This document shows positions 21,556 to 33,321 of a DNA stretch of 64,000 nucleotides, one piece after another. The translations under genes and the position numbers were made by a program. Below the pieces are notes generated by a model that worked only from the letters and a program-made list of their open reading frames with translations, did no database searches and was not told the origin of the DNA. Positions within the stretch are counted from its first letter, which is position 1. Every line of letters begins with the position of its first letter. The DNA comes from Gadus chalcogrammus (taxonomy: Eukaryota; Chordata; Actinopteri; Gadiformes; Gadidae), in assembly GCF_026213295.1 (NCBI RefSeq), contig NC_079426.1, positions 26,846,902 through 26,910,901 of the forward strand, given 5' to 3'.

Positions 21556-23900
21556 TTACTGGTGATGAAAATGGATGAGCTTTGTGAATTTATGTCTAAC
21601 AGAGTCCTTATGCAGACTCTCTGTTGCCTGTCTTGCCAGATGGTTCATCCTTATTTTACAATATAAAGAGGATGCAATTTTCACCAGAAGATGTACGTGA
21701 TTGTCCTCAACAGTGGTTTCGAACATGTGGTTGGGCAGGTCTGGGAACAATGTCTTACCAGCACTGTATTCCAGTACTTGAATGACAATGGCTGCTGTTA
21801 TACCATGTCCCTGTGGGAGTTTGCCGGAAGTTGTTCTCAAAATTCTCTGAAAGCAACGCTCCGACGCCCTGCACACAGCAACTATCCCGTCAGATGGTTT
21901 GGACAAACCTCCACGATTCTTCAACAGAATGAAGGGATGTACGGTGGATGAAGAAAGAGCGTCGGCGCAATGCCTGCAGGTATGCCTTTCCTTTAGCTTT
22001 TTGACCACAAACCCAGCAATGTAGTTGATTGCAGCATCCTTGTAGTCAGACAAAGTATCAACATTTGGGCAGAGCTGGTATTCATGGTCAGAAAGCTCCA
22101 CAGGCTTCAGATCAAACCTGCGCAAGGTGTTTGCTGCAGCAGGTGTGACATCCATGATGGTGGTATTATCACGGAGGATGCAGTTGCCTGTTCCTGTCTT
22201 TACTTGGGACTTCAACAGAAGACGCTTGTAGGCAGCTGTAAACTGTCTTGATGTGGGATTGTTGTTGCATCCACCACATGCTCTCAGACAGGAGAATAAC
22301 AGCTCAAGGTGATCTTGGCTCAGCTTGTAGGTGAGGAGGTAACGGCAAGGTGCATTTGGCTGGATGACCACTTCAAGGAAAATATTCCATGCACTTGCGC
22401 AACTGGCAATAAAGCCAACTACACACGTTTTCCTGGGGCCTAAATGCACCAGCTTGCCTTTGCTGTCTTTCAGTTCCAAGAGTGACCTTTGAGCCTTTAG
22501 CAGGATTTCCTGTACCTGTTCTTTGTTGGATGTCCTCATTGGGGCTTTGGACCCCTTCCCCAAAGGGTTCCTGCTGTTAAGGACATCGAAGGCGGCATCA
22601 ATGATTCTCAGGAACTTCACTGTCTCCTCGCACCCGCTGAACTGTGGAAGATGCAACTGTGTGTTACAGTACTCAAGAGCATCTGCTACACTGCTGATGA
22701 ACACCTAAGCTGCAAGTTTCACCTTCATCTTCTGTTTCTCCCACCGTACATGAGCCATTTTTAACTTGTTTCCAAATCGTAGTCCCTCCATCTCTTGAAG
22801 TTTATTCAACTCCTCAATGTATTTCCAACGGATTTCTCCGTTTGGAGTTTGGAGTAAACCCCCGTCAGCCAATATGTTTCTGATCAGCTTCAACATATGG
22901 CAAACATCCAGCAGCACATGGAACAATGGTGATGGGTCAGCAGGATGTGCAAAAGAGGATCTCATGTTATTGACATCCAATTTTGCTCCCAGGGCTCTCA
23001 TCATGGAAAAGTGGCATGATGGTCCATCGCACGTCAAGGAGACTGTACGAACTCCGGTGGCATGGAGTCGATGAAGGCATTCCCTGATGATGTTGGCACG
23101 CTCTTCACCATTCATTCCATCAATGAGGAAATAGGCAACAGGGATTTTCCAGGAGTCGTTGACGGCTACAACCATGAGGACCAAGGCATCTTTGGCTGGT
23201 GGTAGACTGTCATCAACAGTGCCACAGCCAAGGTCCAAATATCCATGGAATCTTCCAGCTGCATATTCCACGTGCTTTCGAATGGTCACTTCATCCAACA
23301 TGAGAGCACACAAGTTCTCCTTTCCTTCAACTTTTCTGTTCTGCACATGACATGCAAGAGCAGAAAAGGCAGGCTTTGTAAAACCGGGATCTGCAGAAAT
23401 GTGGCTGTACCACGTCCGGATGGTTTCGGGGTGAGGCAGTACAAGGTCAAAAACTTTACGCACAAAACTATAAGCTTTGGCGGAATAGAAGTGCAGAGTC
23501 AATCGCAAATGAACGCAACTCCTCCGACACTTTCGATCTTTTACCTTGCACCTTTCTGGAGAGCAAGGTCTTATGGACTCCACTGAAGGAGTTCTCCAGC
23601 ATCTCTGCACAGCTACTAGAAATGAGCAGCTTCTCCTTGACAGAAGTGATGACCTGAGTTAAGCAGGAAACTTTTATCTTCAATTTCCTACTATTCTGCT
23701 GCACCAATCTAAGTTTTTTTCTAATAGATCCCAGTTTATTTTCAGCCTGCCTTTTGAAGGATAGAGGAGATGTCTGCACTGCATAATTATGCTCAGCGCT
23801 GTCTGAAGCTGTGGCTTCAGAAACATTCACCTATACCTCATCGACTTCATCAACATCTAAAGAGACTTGGCAGTAATTGTGCTCTTGATTCATATTACTT
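21556..23900 (-). pseudogene. P-element-type transposase (THAP9-like), broken
   Basis: The minus-strand product matches the P-element/THAP9 transposase layout. A leucine-rich coiled region comes first (23468-23830), then HFYSAKAYSFVRKVF...LPHPETIRTWYS, the catalytic region with DEVTIRKHVEYAAGRFHGY and SLTCDGPSCHFSMM, and a long C-terminal part ending KFTKLIHFHHQ. Breaks seen: TAG near 23836, a frame shift near 23500 joining the coiled region to the transposase body, and an in-frame TAG at 22705 within VKLAA/VFISSVADALE. The THAP DNA-binding exon is not found upstream. A fragment of the same gene is repeated at 24231-24324. Clearly dead in this copy. Confidence 0.85.
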
Positions 23901-24124
23901 AACTCTGCCCTTACCTTACAGGGTGCTCCAGGGTTGCCGACAAGGATATTTCAAAGTCAAAAAAACAATAGGAAGGAATACTATCAGTTAGTAGTTAGTT
24001 AGTAGTAGCTTAGCTTGAGGTCATTGATATAGTAGTACAAATATTATTAGTGCAATTTCAAGTCAATAATCATCTACTTTTTTTTTTTTTAATCCTGCCT
24101 CCTCTAAAAAGACACCCGTCTCTT

Positions 24125-24195
24125 GTTGTGCGAATCACTTTGAGCTGCATTCTATGTCATGAAAGGTGCTACACAAATAAAGTTAAGTATAAGGA
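24125..24195 (+). repeat. L2-like LINE 3' tail fragment
   Basis: ACTTTGAGCTGCATT followed by GGTGCTACACAAATAAAGTT resembles the conserved 3' end of L2-group LINEs, also seen at the end of the plus-strand L2 near 47140-47185. Confidence 0.45.
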
Positions 24196-24230
24196 CAATT
24201 CAATTCGACAATTCAATTGCATATGTATAT

Positions 24231-24324
24231 CAGCTTGTAATGAGGAGGTAACGGCATGGTGTGTTTGGCTGGATGAAAATATTCCATGCACTTGCAATAA
24301 AGCCAACTACACAAGTTTTCCTCA
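24231..24324 (-). pseudogene. Second fragment of P-type transposase
   Basis: This 94-bp stretch repeats 22321-22432 in the same orientation (CAGCTTGTA, GAGGAGGTAACGGCA, AAAGCCAACTACACA) with small internal deletions. It is a remnant of another copy or of a local duplication. Confidence 0.75.
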
Positions 24325-24363
24325 GCATTCTTTAATATGTCCATGATTCTGTTAATCTATGGA

Positions 24364-24801
24364 GGACCACAAGTGTCACGGAAAAAGTAATAAAGAAATA
24401 GATTCAATAATAAAGTAATTCATTATTTGATCTTTTAATGGGCAATAAAAGAGGAATTAAAAAAATATATTTACAAATTAAATATTAATCCATCAATAAG
24501 TAGCTCAAATTAAAAACAACATAAAACTGTCAATAAGTACATCATTTAAAAATACATTAATGAATTCACAAATAAATGATGCAATTAAAAAATCGATTTG
24601 AAAATGCAGTTTAAAAAGAGAAATAAATAACTGGATTCACAAATTGAATTAAGAATACAGATTTTAATCAGGCATTTAAATAGATGATTTCCCTTGGCAT
24701 TTGCATTTCCATTTCCCCGCTGCTTTTCCTTTTCCTATTAGCTATTCGATTAGCTTAGTCATTTAGCCTCTCCATTTAGCTTTTCCGTGACACTTTGGTC
24801 C
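24364..24801. mobile_element. AT-rich MITE with GTGTCACGGAAAA ends
   Basis: The left end GGACCACAAGTGTCACGG matches the reverse complement of the right end, GGACCAAAGTGTCACGG, over about 22 bases. The interior is AT-rich with repeated ATTCA/AATTAA words and no coding capacity. No clear target-site duplication, so the superfamily is not assigned. Confidence 0.65.
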
Positions 24802-25274
24802 TTGCGCTGGTAAGATGAGGTAAAGCAATGCAAATTAGCCATGTAACAAGCTCTCTGATTGGCTATCACCTGTCATGTCATATGCAGACGTATGATGTGG
24901 GAAGGAGAAGGTGGGTTTTTTTTAAGCACTAGATGGAACTAAATGGAAGAAACACGGAATAACACAATAAATGCCATAATTAATTTGGCTGACTATGTCG
25001 ACAGTAATGTTCCAATTGACTGACTATGCTCTAACGAGGTTGCTTCAGCTAAGGGAAAACTTGGAAGCATCCAGCTGCCATTTAGAGGACGCTGTTCGGG
25101 CCAAGTTTGATGAGGTGGAGCATTGCTGCATTGCTGTGCCTGTTTATACTAGCCATTACGGTAATAGCGTCTCAGAACTAGTTTAAAATAAAAGCATTCG
25201 TCTGGTACATACAAAAAGACAGTCAATAAAAGCAAATACTATCAAAGGAAGTGTACGGCCGTTGTGATATTTAC
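24802..25274. other. No gene recognised
   Basis: A short open frame at 24995-25186 has no recognisable motif. No other structure seen. Confidence 0.45.
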
Positions 25275-25550
25275 TTTCAAAATAAAAGCCCACCAAACAT
25301 TCCAATATGAGACATATTACATACGATTTTGGATTAAATTTAAAAGAAAACGCACTGTTATTCCAGACTCATTCGACGTCAGGGTCATAGTTCACAACCC
25401 CATAGTGATACCCAAGAAGTTTCAGGATATTCTGATGTGTAGTTTCAAAATAAAAGCCCAACAAACATTCCAATACAAGACTTATTACATATGATTTTGG
25501 ATTCGATTTAAAAGAAAATGCCCTGTTATTCCATGCTCATTTCAATTCAG
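25275..25550. repeat. Tandem duplication, 168-bp offset
   Basis: The block starting TTTCAAAATAAAAGCCCA at 25275 recurs at 25443, followed in both by AACATTCCAATA and GATTTTGGATT and then AAAAGAAAA. About 105 bp are duplicated, with 60 bp of unrelated sequence between. Confidence 0.8.
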
Positions 25551-25565
25551 GGTAAACAAACCCAG

Positions 25566-25830
25566 AGAAGCCCAATCCCTATGAGAGCTCCCCATCGTAC
25601 GGCCATCCGGAGGCGACAGAGCTGTTGGCCGTGATATTATCTATACAATTATAATATATTATATACTATTATATATAGAGCTCCGGGAGTCGCAAACTGC
25701 AACAATCACTTTCTCCTCCATGCCGCAGTTCACCCCGGACTGCACTGCACTGAGTTTGACGGCTGAACGCTGATTGGCTGTTACGTTACACATGTCACTC
25801 AGTTATCACGCTGTTGAACGCTGATCCACT
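25566..25830. repeat. Dispersed repeat with AT-rich core, copy A
   Basis: Contains GAGCTCC boxes around a (TATA)-rich core and two GAACGCTGAT words. A near-identical segment lies inverted at 49782-50048. Probably part of a non-autonomous DNA transposon; ends not resolved. 25831-26380 beyond it holds no recognised gene, only poly-C runs near 26337-26378. Confidence 0.65.
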
Positions 25831-26380
25831 ACCTCATTTAACCATGGCAAGCATTTTGCACACTGGACCAAAGAATCCAGGGATCTCCTAAAAGGTCCTC
25901 GGCAGCCTGTGATGCATCTGAGGAAGCGCAAGTTAGAGTAGATGGAGGTAATACGTTTGCCTTTCATAGAATGCCTGGTCATAAACACAGATGATGGTTG
26001 CATTTACATTTGATAGATGAAAAAGTAGACATCGTGACAACAAGATTATTGGCTTTTATTAGTAACACCTATGCTTACCTTGCTACTTCCTGGAAAATTG
26101 GCTGCTGCAACATGGGTCCCTTAACCAGAAATAAATACCGGTAACATAATTAAAATAGGATGAACACACTATACTGACTTTTGCATGTAGAATAACTGCC
26201 ATCAACAGTAAGACCTAGCCAGGCAGCGCCGCCTAGTGGCTCCGCTCAATTCTCATTTCGTTCCACCGCATACGAAGTGAAAGCGGATGGTCATATCAGG
26301 CTAAGTAAGACCCCCCTCACAACATACACAGCACACTGCCCCCCCTACCCTGTCATTACCAGCAAGATCCCCCCCCCCAT

Positions 26381-26387
26381 CATATAC
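26381..26387. repeat. 7-bp target-site duplication, left
   Basis: CATATAC immediately precedes the first base of the palindromic element and is repeated exactly at 33784-33790 after its last base. Confidence 0.8.
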
Positions 26388-27344
26388 CAACCCGGTATCA
26401 CGCAATTGCGTGCTCCTGCGCACGAACGTTAATCTATTGAAGCGTGTTCCCGAGCACGATAGTCCGACTTTTTGCGTGTTACACAAAACGAAATGTAAAC
26501 CAATGCATTCTGAATGGGAGTGTTCTAAGACAATTAAAGTGCTCCACAAAACGGTACGAGAGAGAGAGAAAGAGAGAGCGGGAGGGACACAGAGAGAGAG
26601 AGAGCGAGAGAGAGGCTTCAGAAAGGGTGTGCGCAGATAGTACAGTGCACCCTAATTATGTTTATGCCAAAACCTATATATATAATTAGGCTGTGGAAAT
26701 TGCAATAAGTTAAGAACACAACTTCGCACGTTGAGCACACAGCCGTGTGACTCGTTTATTTTGTAAAAAAGAAAACCGGAAAACAAAGCGTGCTGAAGGT
26801 AAACAAATCCAGCATGGTCTGTGACGTCATGAGACGCACGTAATCCTTAGGGACCGCGATCCCTGAACCACCAAGAACGTAAATGACATGCAGTAAACAA
26901 CAACACAATTGAAAGAACAACACATAACGAAATACTGTAGGTGAATTATGTTACGGTCACTACAAGGCTATAATTATATTATTTAGCATTATTTACACGT
27001 TAGTTGAAGGGGGGGGGGGGGGGGGGGGGAGGACACGTTTGTTGAGGGGGGGGGAGACACGTGTGTAGGGGGGGGCACGCTCGACAACGAGAGTTGGTTT
27101 TTATTGAACGAGACTTCAACACGGAACAGCTGCACGAAACGATGGTCACGTCACTCTCGGTGACGGTGTCGAAAATAATGAACACACGAACAATGTTAAT
27201 AGAACAACACACAACCAAATAACATCCCGAACCCATTAACCTCACTTAATCCTAACAACAAAACAAGTTAACAAAAGCCCCATTTGTCAACTGAGAACCC
27301 CAATTCCCAGAATCCCCCGCGGCTCCGGAACACGGCGTAGCTTA

Positions 27345-27770
27345 TATTAATCTTTATTATCTGAATGGGAAATGCAATATTTTAGGACAGATACACCATT
27401 AAACGCGTTTCTAATGACATTTCTAGCGAGAAATGTACATTTTCCTTACATAATCTTCAGTCAGTGAATGTGTATGATCTTTATTAATCTTTATTATCTG
27501 AATGGGAAATGCAATATTTTAGGACAGATACACCATTAAACGCGTTTCTAATGACTTTTCTAGCGAGAAATGTACATTTTCCTTACATAATCTTCAGTCA
27601 GTGAATGTGTATGATCTTTATTAATCTTTATTATCTGAATGGGAAATGCAATATTTTAGGACCGATTCACCGTTAAACGTGTTTCTAATAACATTTCTAG
27701 CGAGAAATATACTTTTTACTTGCATAATCTTCAGTCAGTGATTGTGTCTGATCTTTAGTTTTATAGTAAT
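27345..27770. repeat. Three 137-bp tandem units, left arm
   Basis: CTGAATGGGAAATGCAATAT occurs at about 27361, 27498 and 27635, each followed by CGTTTCTAAT and TTTCTAGCGAGAAATGTAC. The third unit is more diverged. The mirror set is in the right arm at about 31925-32330. Confidence 0.85.
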
Positions 27771-28011
27771 TAGGATTTGATCGGCTCGCTCGCATGTTTC
27801 AACGACGTCAGGTTGCTTTCGCTAAACTAGCAGCTCACGTGCTTCCTGCGTTTGTGTTATTAAACTGTTACTTTATGTAACTTTTAATGATATCATCTTG
27901 TTAGAAACACGTATATCTGAGAGCCAACCCAGTCGGCAAAAGCATACGTTGACAGTGTACTTTTCGTGAACACTGGATTACGTCGCATTTCAACATAAAA
28001 TAGCGTGTTAT

Positions 28012-28084
28012 ACACACACACACACGCACGCACACGCACAGACACACACACACAAGCACACACAAGCACACACACGCACGCACA

Positions 28085-28115
<31 letters not shown>
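28012..28115. repeat. (CA)n microsatellite, left arm
   Basis: Imperfect (CA)n interrupted by CG and GC steps. The right-arm partner is the (TG)n tract at about 31541-31655, of different length. Confidence 0.85.
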
Positions 28116-28122
<7 letters not shown>

Positions 28123-28373
28123 CGGTGCATTTCGCTGCTAAAACAACAACAAAAAAATATTATTACTTTCAAAACGTTGGCCAAAATGGCCAATAATATC
28201 ATTTTTTATTTGGGATGCTTCTAGGACATTTTGGGTGGATTTTGAACGGTATGTGGGGGGCATGTTTTTTTGCAGGACCTGGCAACCCTGCGCTGTTGCC
28301 CGAGATCTGAATCCACCCCGGCGTGGTGCCGTCTCCTTTTGACCTTTTGACCCCAGACTTCTGGGGGAATAGC

Positions 28374-28998
28374 TGAATCAATTCATTAGTCAATCAGAAG
28401 CATGTAAATATCGTCCCGGTGGCGTAAGAGGACGAACAAGGTGTCCTTCAACATCTACGCTTCCAGGAGATTGCAACGGTGACACACATGAGCATATTCG
28501 AACATGTTTAATGGTAGTAATTAGCTGTCGAAATTGGAGGCCTTAATCAATACTGAGCAGCTATTGATTTGCTTCCCGATAAAGATTTGTCACAAATGAC
28601 ATGTTATTTAGCATCTACACGTTGAGCTGAGTCCAATGACACCAAGAACGACACTCTAGCTAATGGTAACATGTATTTTACATGGTACACCTAGGTCTAG
28701 GACATGATCTCGGTGTAGCAAGAGGCCGAGCTTGATCTCATTGGACTCAGCTTAACGTGTAGATGCTAATTAACATGTAATTTGTCAAAAATCTCCATCG
28801 GGAAGCAAATCTATAGCTGGTCATTATTGATAAAGGCCTCCAAAATCGACAGCTAATTACTACCCCGAAACATATTCAAATATGATCATGTGTGGCACTG
28901 TTGCAATCGTCTCGAAACGTAGATGTCAAAGGACACCTTGTTTGCTCTGTTGCACTACCGGGAAGATATTTTCATACTTCTAATGGATTGATTCATAT
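28374..28998. repeat. Nested palindrome in left arm
   Basis: Segments 28374-28638 and 28738-28998 are imperfect reverse complements (for example GAATCAATTCATTAG with CTAATGGATTGATTC, and AGCATCTACACGTTGAGCTG with CAGCTTAACGTGTAGATGCT). The loop is about 100 bp. Each large arm can therefore fold on its own. Confidence 0.8.
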
Positions 28999-29828
28999 TT
29001 TAAGGTTCTCGGAGTGAGACTTTAAGTGGCTGCAGCAGAAGTGTTGAGACGAAAGATGATATCAAGAGATTTATAGAATATTCCCATTCACATTATGATT
29101 CTTCGTCGTAACATCCGACCAAACATCCTTTACATTCACAGAGCGAAGATTATGAAAGTCCAGGCTCAGCAAGTGCTCCATCTCGTTGCACCTGCACCCA
29201 GCGGCTCGCTTGCAAGATTTTGGCCTGAAGTTCTTCCCTAGCCATCCAACATGCATATCTGAGAATCAGGCCTCTCTTTAATAATGACAAAAAGTTATGA
29301 GAGAAACACACATTAACTTTTTGTTATCTCATAAGCAGCGTGGTGCCGGCTCCTTTTGACCTTTTGACCCCCGACTTCAAAAACGTGGCCACAGGCCAGC
29401 TGTGTCTACACACCTTTAGCCACAAATGTACACCTCCATCCCACAAAAAATGGGGACTAGAAACTAACCTCTGTCTTATGTACATTTACTGTACTGTTGG
29501 AGGTCACGCCCCTTTGCCGACCTTTTCGAGATAGCTAGGGATGCTAAAATGTTTACACACATTTCCCGGGGTCCCGTGTACGACATATCCGAGATTTGGA
29601 GTTCTAGCCTTAGAGAAAAAAAGTTTTCCCAAATGGAGTGTAATTTGGACAAAGCCCCTCAGAAGTCTAGCCTGCAAGGCCTAATGGTTCAGAATGTGGT
29701 GGAAAAACAGTTTTTGAGATAGGAAGGTCCTACCGCCCTGAAATTTTAATACCTTATTCTAGGGCCTAACTGGGACCTCCGCACCGAAACTTGGCCCGGT
29801 CGGACCCCGAGGGCAGGAAGGGGGGGCC

Positions 29829-29872
29829 CTTCCTGCCCGAGACTTGGCCCGGTCAGACCCCGAGGGCAGGCC
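29829..29872. other. Central loop of the large palindrome
   Basis: GC-rich sequence between the two arms; itself a diverged copy of the neighbouring CTTGGCCCGGTCGGACC block, so the centre contains a third partial copy of the innermost arm sequence. Confidence 0.65.
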
Positions 29873-30661
29873 CCCCCTTCCTGCCCTCGGGGTCCGACCG
29901 GGCCAAGTTTCGGTGCGGAGGTCCCAGTTAGGCCCTAGAATAAACTGTTTTTCCACCACATTCTGAACCATTAGGTCTTGCAGGCTACACTTCTGAGGGG
30001 CTTTGTCCAAATGACACTCCATTTGGGAAAACTTTTTTTCTCTCAGGGCTAGAATTCCAAATCTCGGATATGTCGTACACGGGGCCCCGGGAAATGTGTG
30101 TAAACATTTTAGCATCCCTAGCTATCTCGAAAAGGTCGGCAAAGGGGCGTGACCTCCAACAGTACAGTAAGACAGAGGTTAGTTTCTAGTCCCCATTTTT
30201 TGTGGGATGGAGGTGTACATTTGTGGCTAAAGGTGTGTAGACACAGCTGGCCTGTGGCCACGTTTTTGAAGTCGGGGGTCAAAAGGTCAAAAGGAGCCGG
30301 CACCACGCTGCTTATGAGATAACAAAAAGTTAATGTGTGTTTCTCTCATAACTTTTTGTCATTATTAAAGAGAGGCCTGATTCTCAGATATGCATGTTGG
30401 ATGGCTAGGGTGTTGGTCTGGGAAGAACTTCAGGCCAAAATCTTGCAAGCGAGCCGCTGGGTGCAGGTGCAACGAGATGGAGCACTTGCTGAGCCTGGAC
30501 TTTCATAATCTTCGCTCTGTGAATGTAAAGGATGTTTGGTTGGATGTTACGACGAAGAATCATAATGTGAATGGGAATATTCTATAAATCTCTTGATATA
30601 ATCTTTCGTCTCAACACTTCTGCTGCAGCCACTTAAAGTCTCACTCCGAGAACCTTAAAAT

Positions 30662-31290
30662 ATGAATCAATCCATTAGAAGTATGAAAATATCTTCCCGG
30701 TGGTGCAACAGAGCAAACAAGGTGTCCTTTGACATCTACGTTTCGAGACGATTGCAACAGTGCCACACATGATCATATTTGAATATGTTTCTGGGTAGTA
30801 ATTAGCTGTCGATTTTGGAGGCCTTTATCAATAATGACCAGCTATAGATTTGCTTCCCGATGGAGATTTTTGACAAATTACATGTTAATTAGCATCTACA
30901 CGTTAAGCTGAGTCCAATGAGATCAAGCTCGGCCTCTTGCTACACCGAGATCATGTCCTAGACCTAGGTGTACCATGTAAAACACATGTTACCATTAGCT
31001 AGAGTGTCGTTCTTGGTGTCATTGGACTCAGCTCAACGTGTAGATGCTAAATAACATGTCATTTGTGACAAATCTTTATCGGGAAGCAAATCAATAGCTG
31101 CTCAGTATTGATTAAGGCCTCCAATTTCGACAGCTAATTACTACCATTAAACATGTTCGAATATGCTCATGTGTGGCACCGTTGCAATCTCCTGGAAGCG
31201 TAGATGTTGAAGGACACCTTGTTCGTCCTCTTACGCCACCGGGACGATATTTACATGCTTCTGATTGACTAATGAATTGATTCAGCTATT
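30662..31290. repeat. Nested palindrome in right arm
   Basis: Mirror copy of the 28374-28998 structure, with the same stems and a loop around 30920-31020 containing GACCTAGGTGTACCATG. Confidence 0.8.
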
Positions 31291-31542
31291 CCCCCAGAAG
31301 TCTGGGGTCAAAAGGTCAAAAGGAGACGGCACCACGCCGGGGTGGATCCAGATCTCGGGCAACAGCGCAGGGTTGCCAGGTCCTGCAAAAAACGTGCCCC
31401 CCACATACCGTTCAAAATCCACCCAAAATGTCCTAGAAGCATCCCAAATAAAAAATGATATTATTGGCCATTTTGCCCAACGTTTTGAAAGTAATAATAT
31501 TTGAGGGAATATTTTTTTGTTGTTGTTTTAGCAGCGAAATGC

Positions 31543-31578
<36 letters not shown>

Positions 31579-31924
31579 TGTGTCTGTGTGTCTGTGCGTG
31601 CGTGTGTGTGCTTGTGTGTGTGTGTCTGTGCGTGTGCGTGCGTGTGTGTGTGTGTATAACACGCTATTTTATGTTGAAATGCGACGTAATCCAGTGTTCA
31701 CGAAAAGTACACTGTCAACGTATGCTTTTGGCGACTGGGTTGGCTCTCAGATATACGTGTTTCTAACAAGATGATATCATTAAAAGTTACATAAAGTAAC
31801 AGTTTAATAACACAAACGCAGGAAGCACGTGAGCTGCTAGTTTAGCGAAAGCAACCTGACGTCGTTGAAACATGCGAGCGAGCCGATCAAATCCTAATTA
31901 CTATAAAACTAATGATCAGACACA

Positions 31925-32330
31925 ATCACTGACTGAAGATTATTCAAGTAAAAAGTATATTTCTCGCTAGAAATGTTATTAGAAACACGTTTAACGGTGA
32001 ATCGGTCCTAAAATATTGCATTTCCCATTCAGATAATAAAGATTAATAAAGATCATACACATTCACTGACTGAAGATTATGTAAGGAAAATGTACATTTC
32101 TCGCTAGAAAAGTCATTAGAAACGCGTTTTATGGTGTATCTGTCCTAAAATATTGCATTTCCCATTCAGATAATAAAGATTAATAAAGATCATACACATT
32201 CACTGACTGAAGATTATGTAAGGAAAATGTACATTTCTCGCTAGAAATGTCATTAGAAACGCGTTTAATGGTGTATCTGTCCTAAAATATTGCATTTCCC
32301 ATTCAGATAATAAAGATTAATATAAGCTAC
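31925..32330. repeat. Three 137-bp tandem units, right arm
   Basis: Reverse complement of the left-arm triplet, with ATTTCTCGCTAGAAATG in two of the units and a variant in the third. Each ends in CATTCAGATAATAAAGATTA. Confidence 0.85.
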
Positions 32331-32946
32331 GCCGTGTTCCGGAGCCGCGGGGGATTCTGGGAATTGGGGTTCTCAGTTGACAAATGGGGCTTTTGTTAAC
32401 TTGTTTTGTTGTTAGGATTAAGTGGGGTTAATGGGTTCGGGATGTTATGTGGTTGTGTGTTGTTCTATTAACATTGTTCGTGTGTTCATTATTGTCGACA
32501 CCGTCACCGAGAGTGACGTGACCATCGTTTCGTGCAGCTGTTCCGTGTTGAAGTCTCGTTCAATAAAAACCAACTCTCGTTGTCGAGCGTTCAATAAAAA
32601 CCAACTCTCGTTGTCGAGCGTGCCCCCCCCCTACAAACGTGTCTCCCCCCCCCCTCAACAAACGTGTCCCCCCCCCCCCCCCCCTTCAACTAACGTGTCC
32701 CCCCCCCCCCCCCTTCATGGGTCTGATTCGACGATTTCCCATGCTGATATCCCCGAAGATTCTCGGGCATCTTCGACAATTTGGCTATAGATTGTCTCAT
32801 TACACGCTAAATAATGTAATTATAGCCTTGTAGTGACCGTAACATAATTCACCTACAGTATTTCGTTATGTGTTGTTCTTTCAATTGTGTTGTTGTTTAC
32901 TGCATGTCATTTACGTTCTTGGTGGTTCAGGGATCGCGGTCCCTAA

Positions 32947-33321
32947 CCCTGCGTTCACACCAAAAGATGCATTTGCTGCCCGAACGCGTTGACGCCTGAG
33001 TTTTGCGGCGCGTCAAATCAAGTTTTGCGGCGCGTCAAACTTTTGACGCGCGTCAAAAGTTGAAATATTTCAACTCGAGCAGCATTTGACGCGCCGCAAA
33101 ATACGTGAACGCGCCCTTCGCCCGTGCCCGTCAGCGTGCACGGGCGAAGGGCGCGTTCACGTATTTCGCCGCAAATCAGATTTTGACGCGCGTCATATCA
33201 AGTTTTGCTGCCCGTTTTCTCGGCAGCAAATGCATCGGCAGTAAAGCAGCAACGCGTCTCTACATTCACTTTGAATGGGATCACGCGTCAACTTTTTGCA
33301 TCTTTTGGTGTGAACGCAGGG
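32947..33321. mobile_element. Harbinger-type MITE with TAA duplication, one arm only
   Basis: Ends CCCTGCGTTCACACCAAAAG and its exact complement, flanked by TAA at 32944-32946 and 33322-33324. The matching left-arm position (about 26848-26852) reads through without the insert and with a single TAA-equivalent, so an empty site exists in the same locus. The interior has a smaller perfect hairpin around 33133 (GTGAACGCGCCCTTCGCCCG stem). Confidence 0.88.

Noticed and set aside
27893..28202. Open frames of cysteine/valine repeats in the (CA)n regions, also at 59209-59567, 60105-60538 and 61065-61577
   Set aside because: They are translations of dinucleotide repeats, open in several frames and without real protein features.
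29071..30587. Mirror 61-65 residue frames (MHVGWLG...) in both arms of the palindrome
   Set aside because: They coincide with the shared non-coding module and appear twice only because the arms are copies; no known domain.
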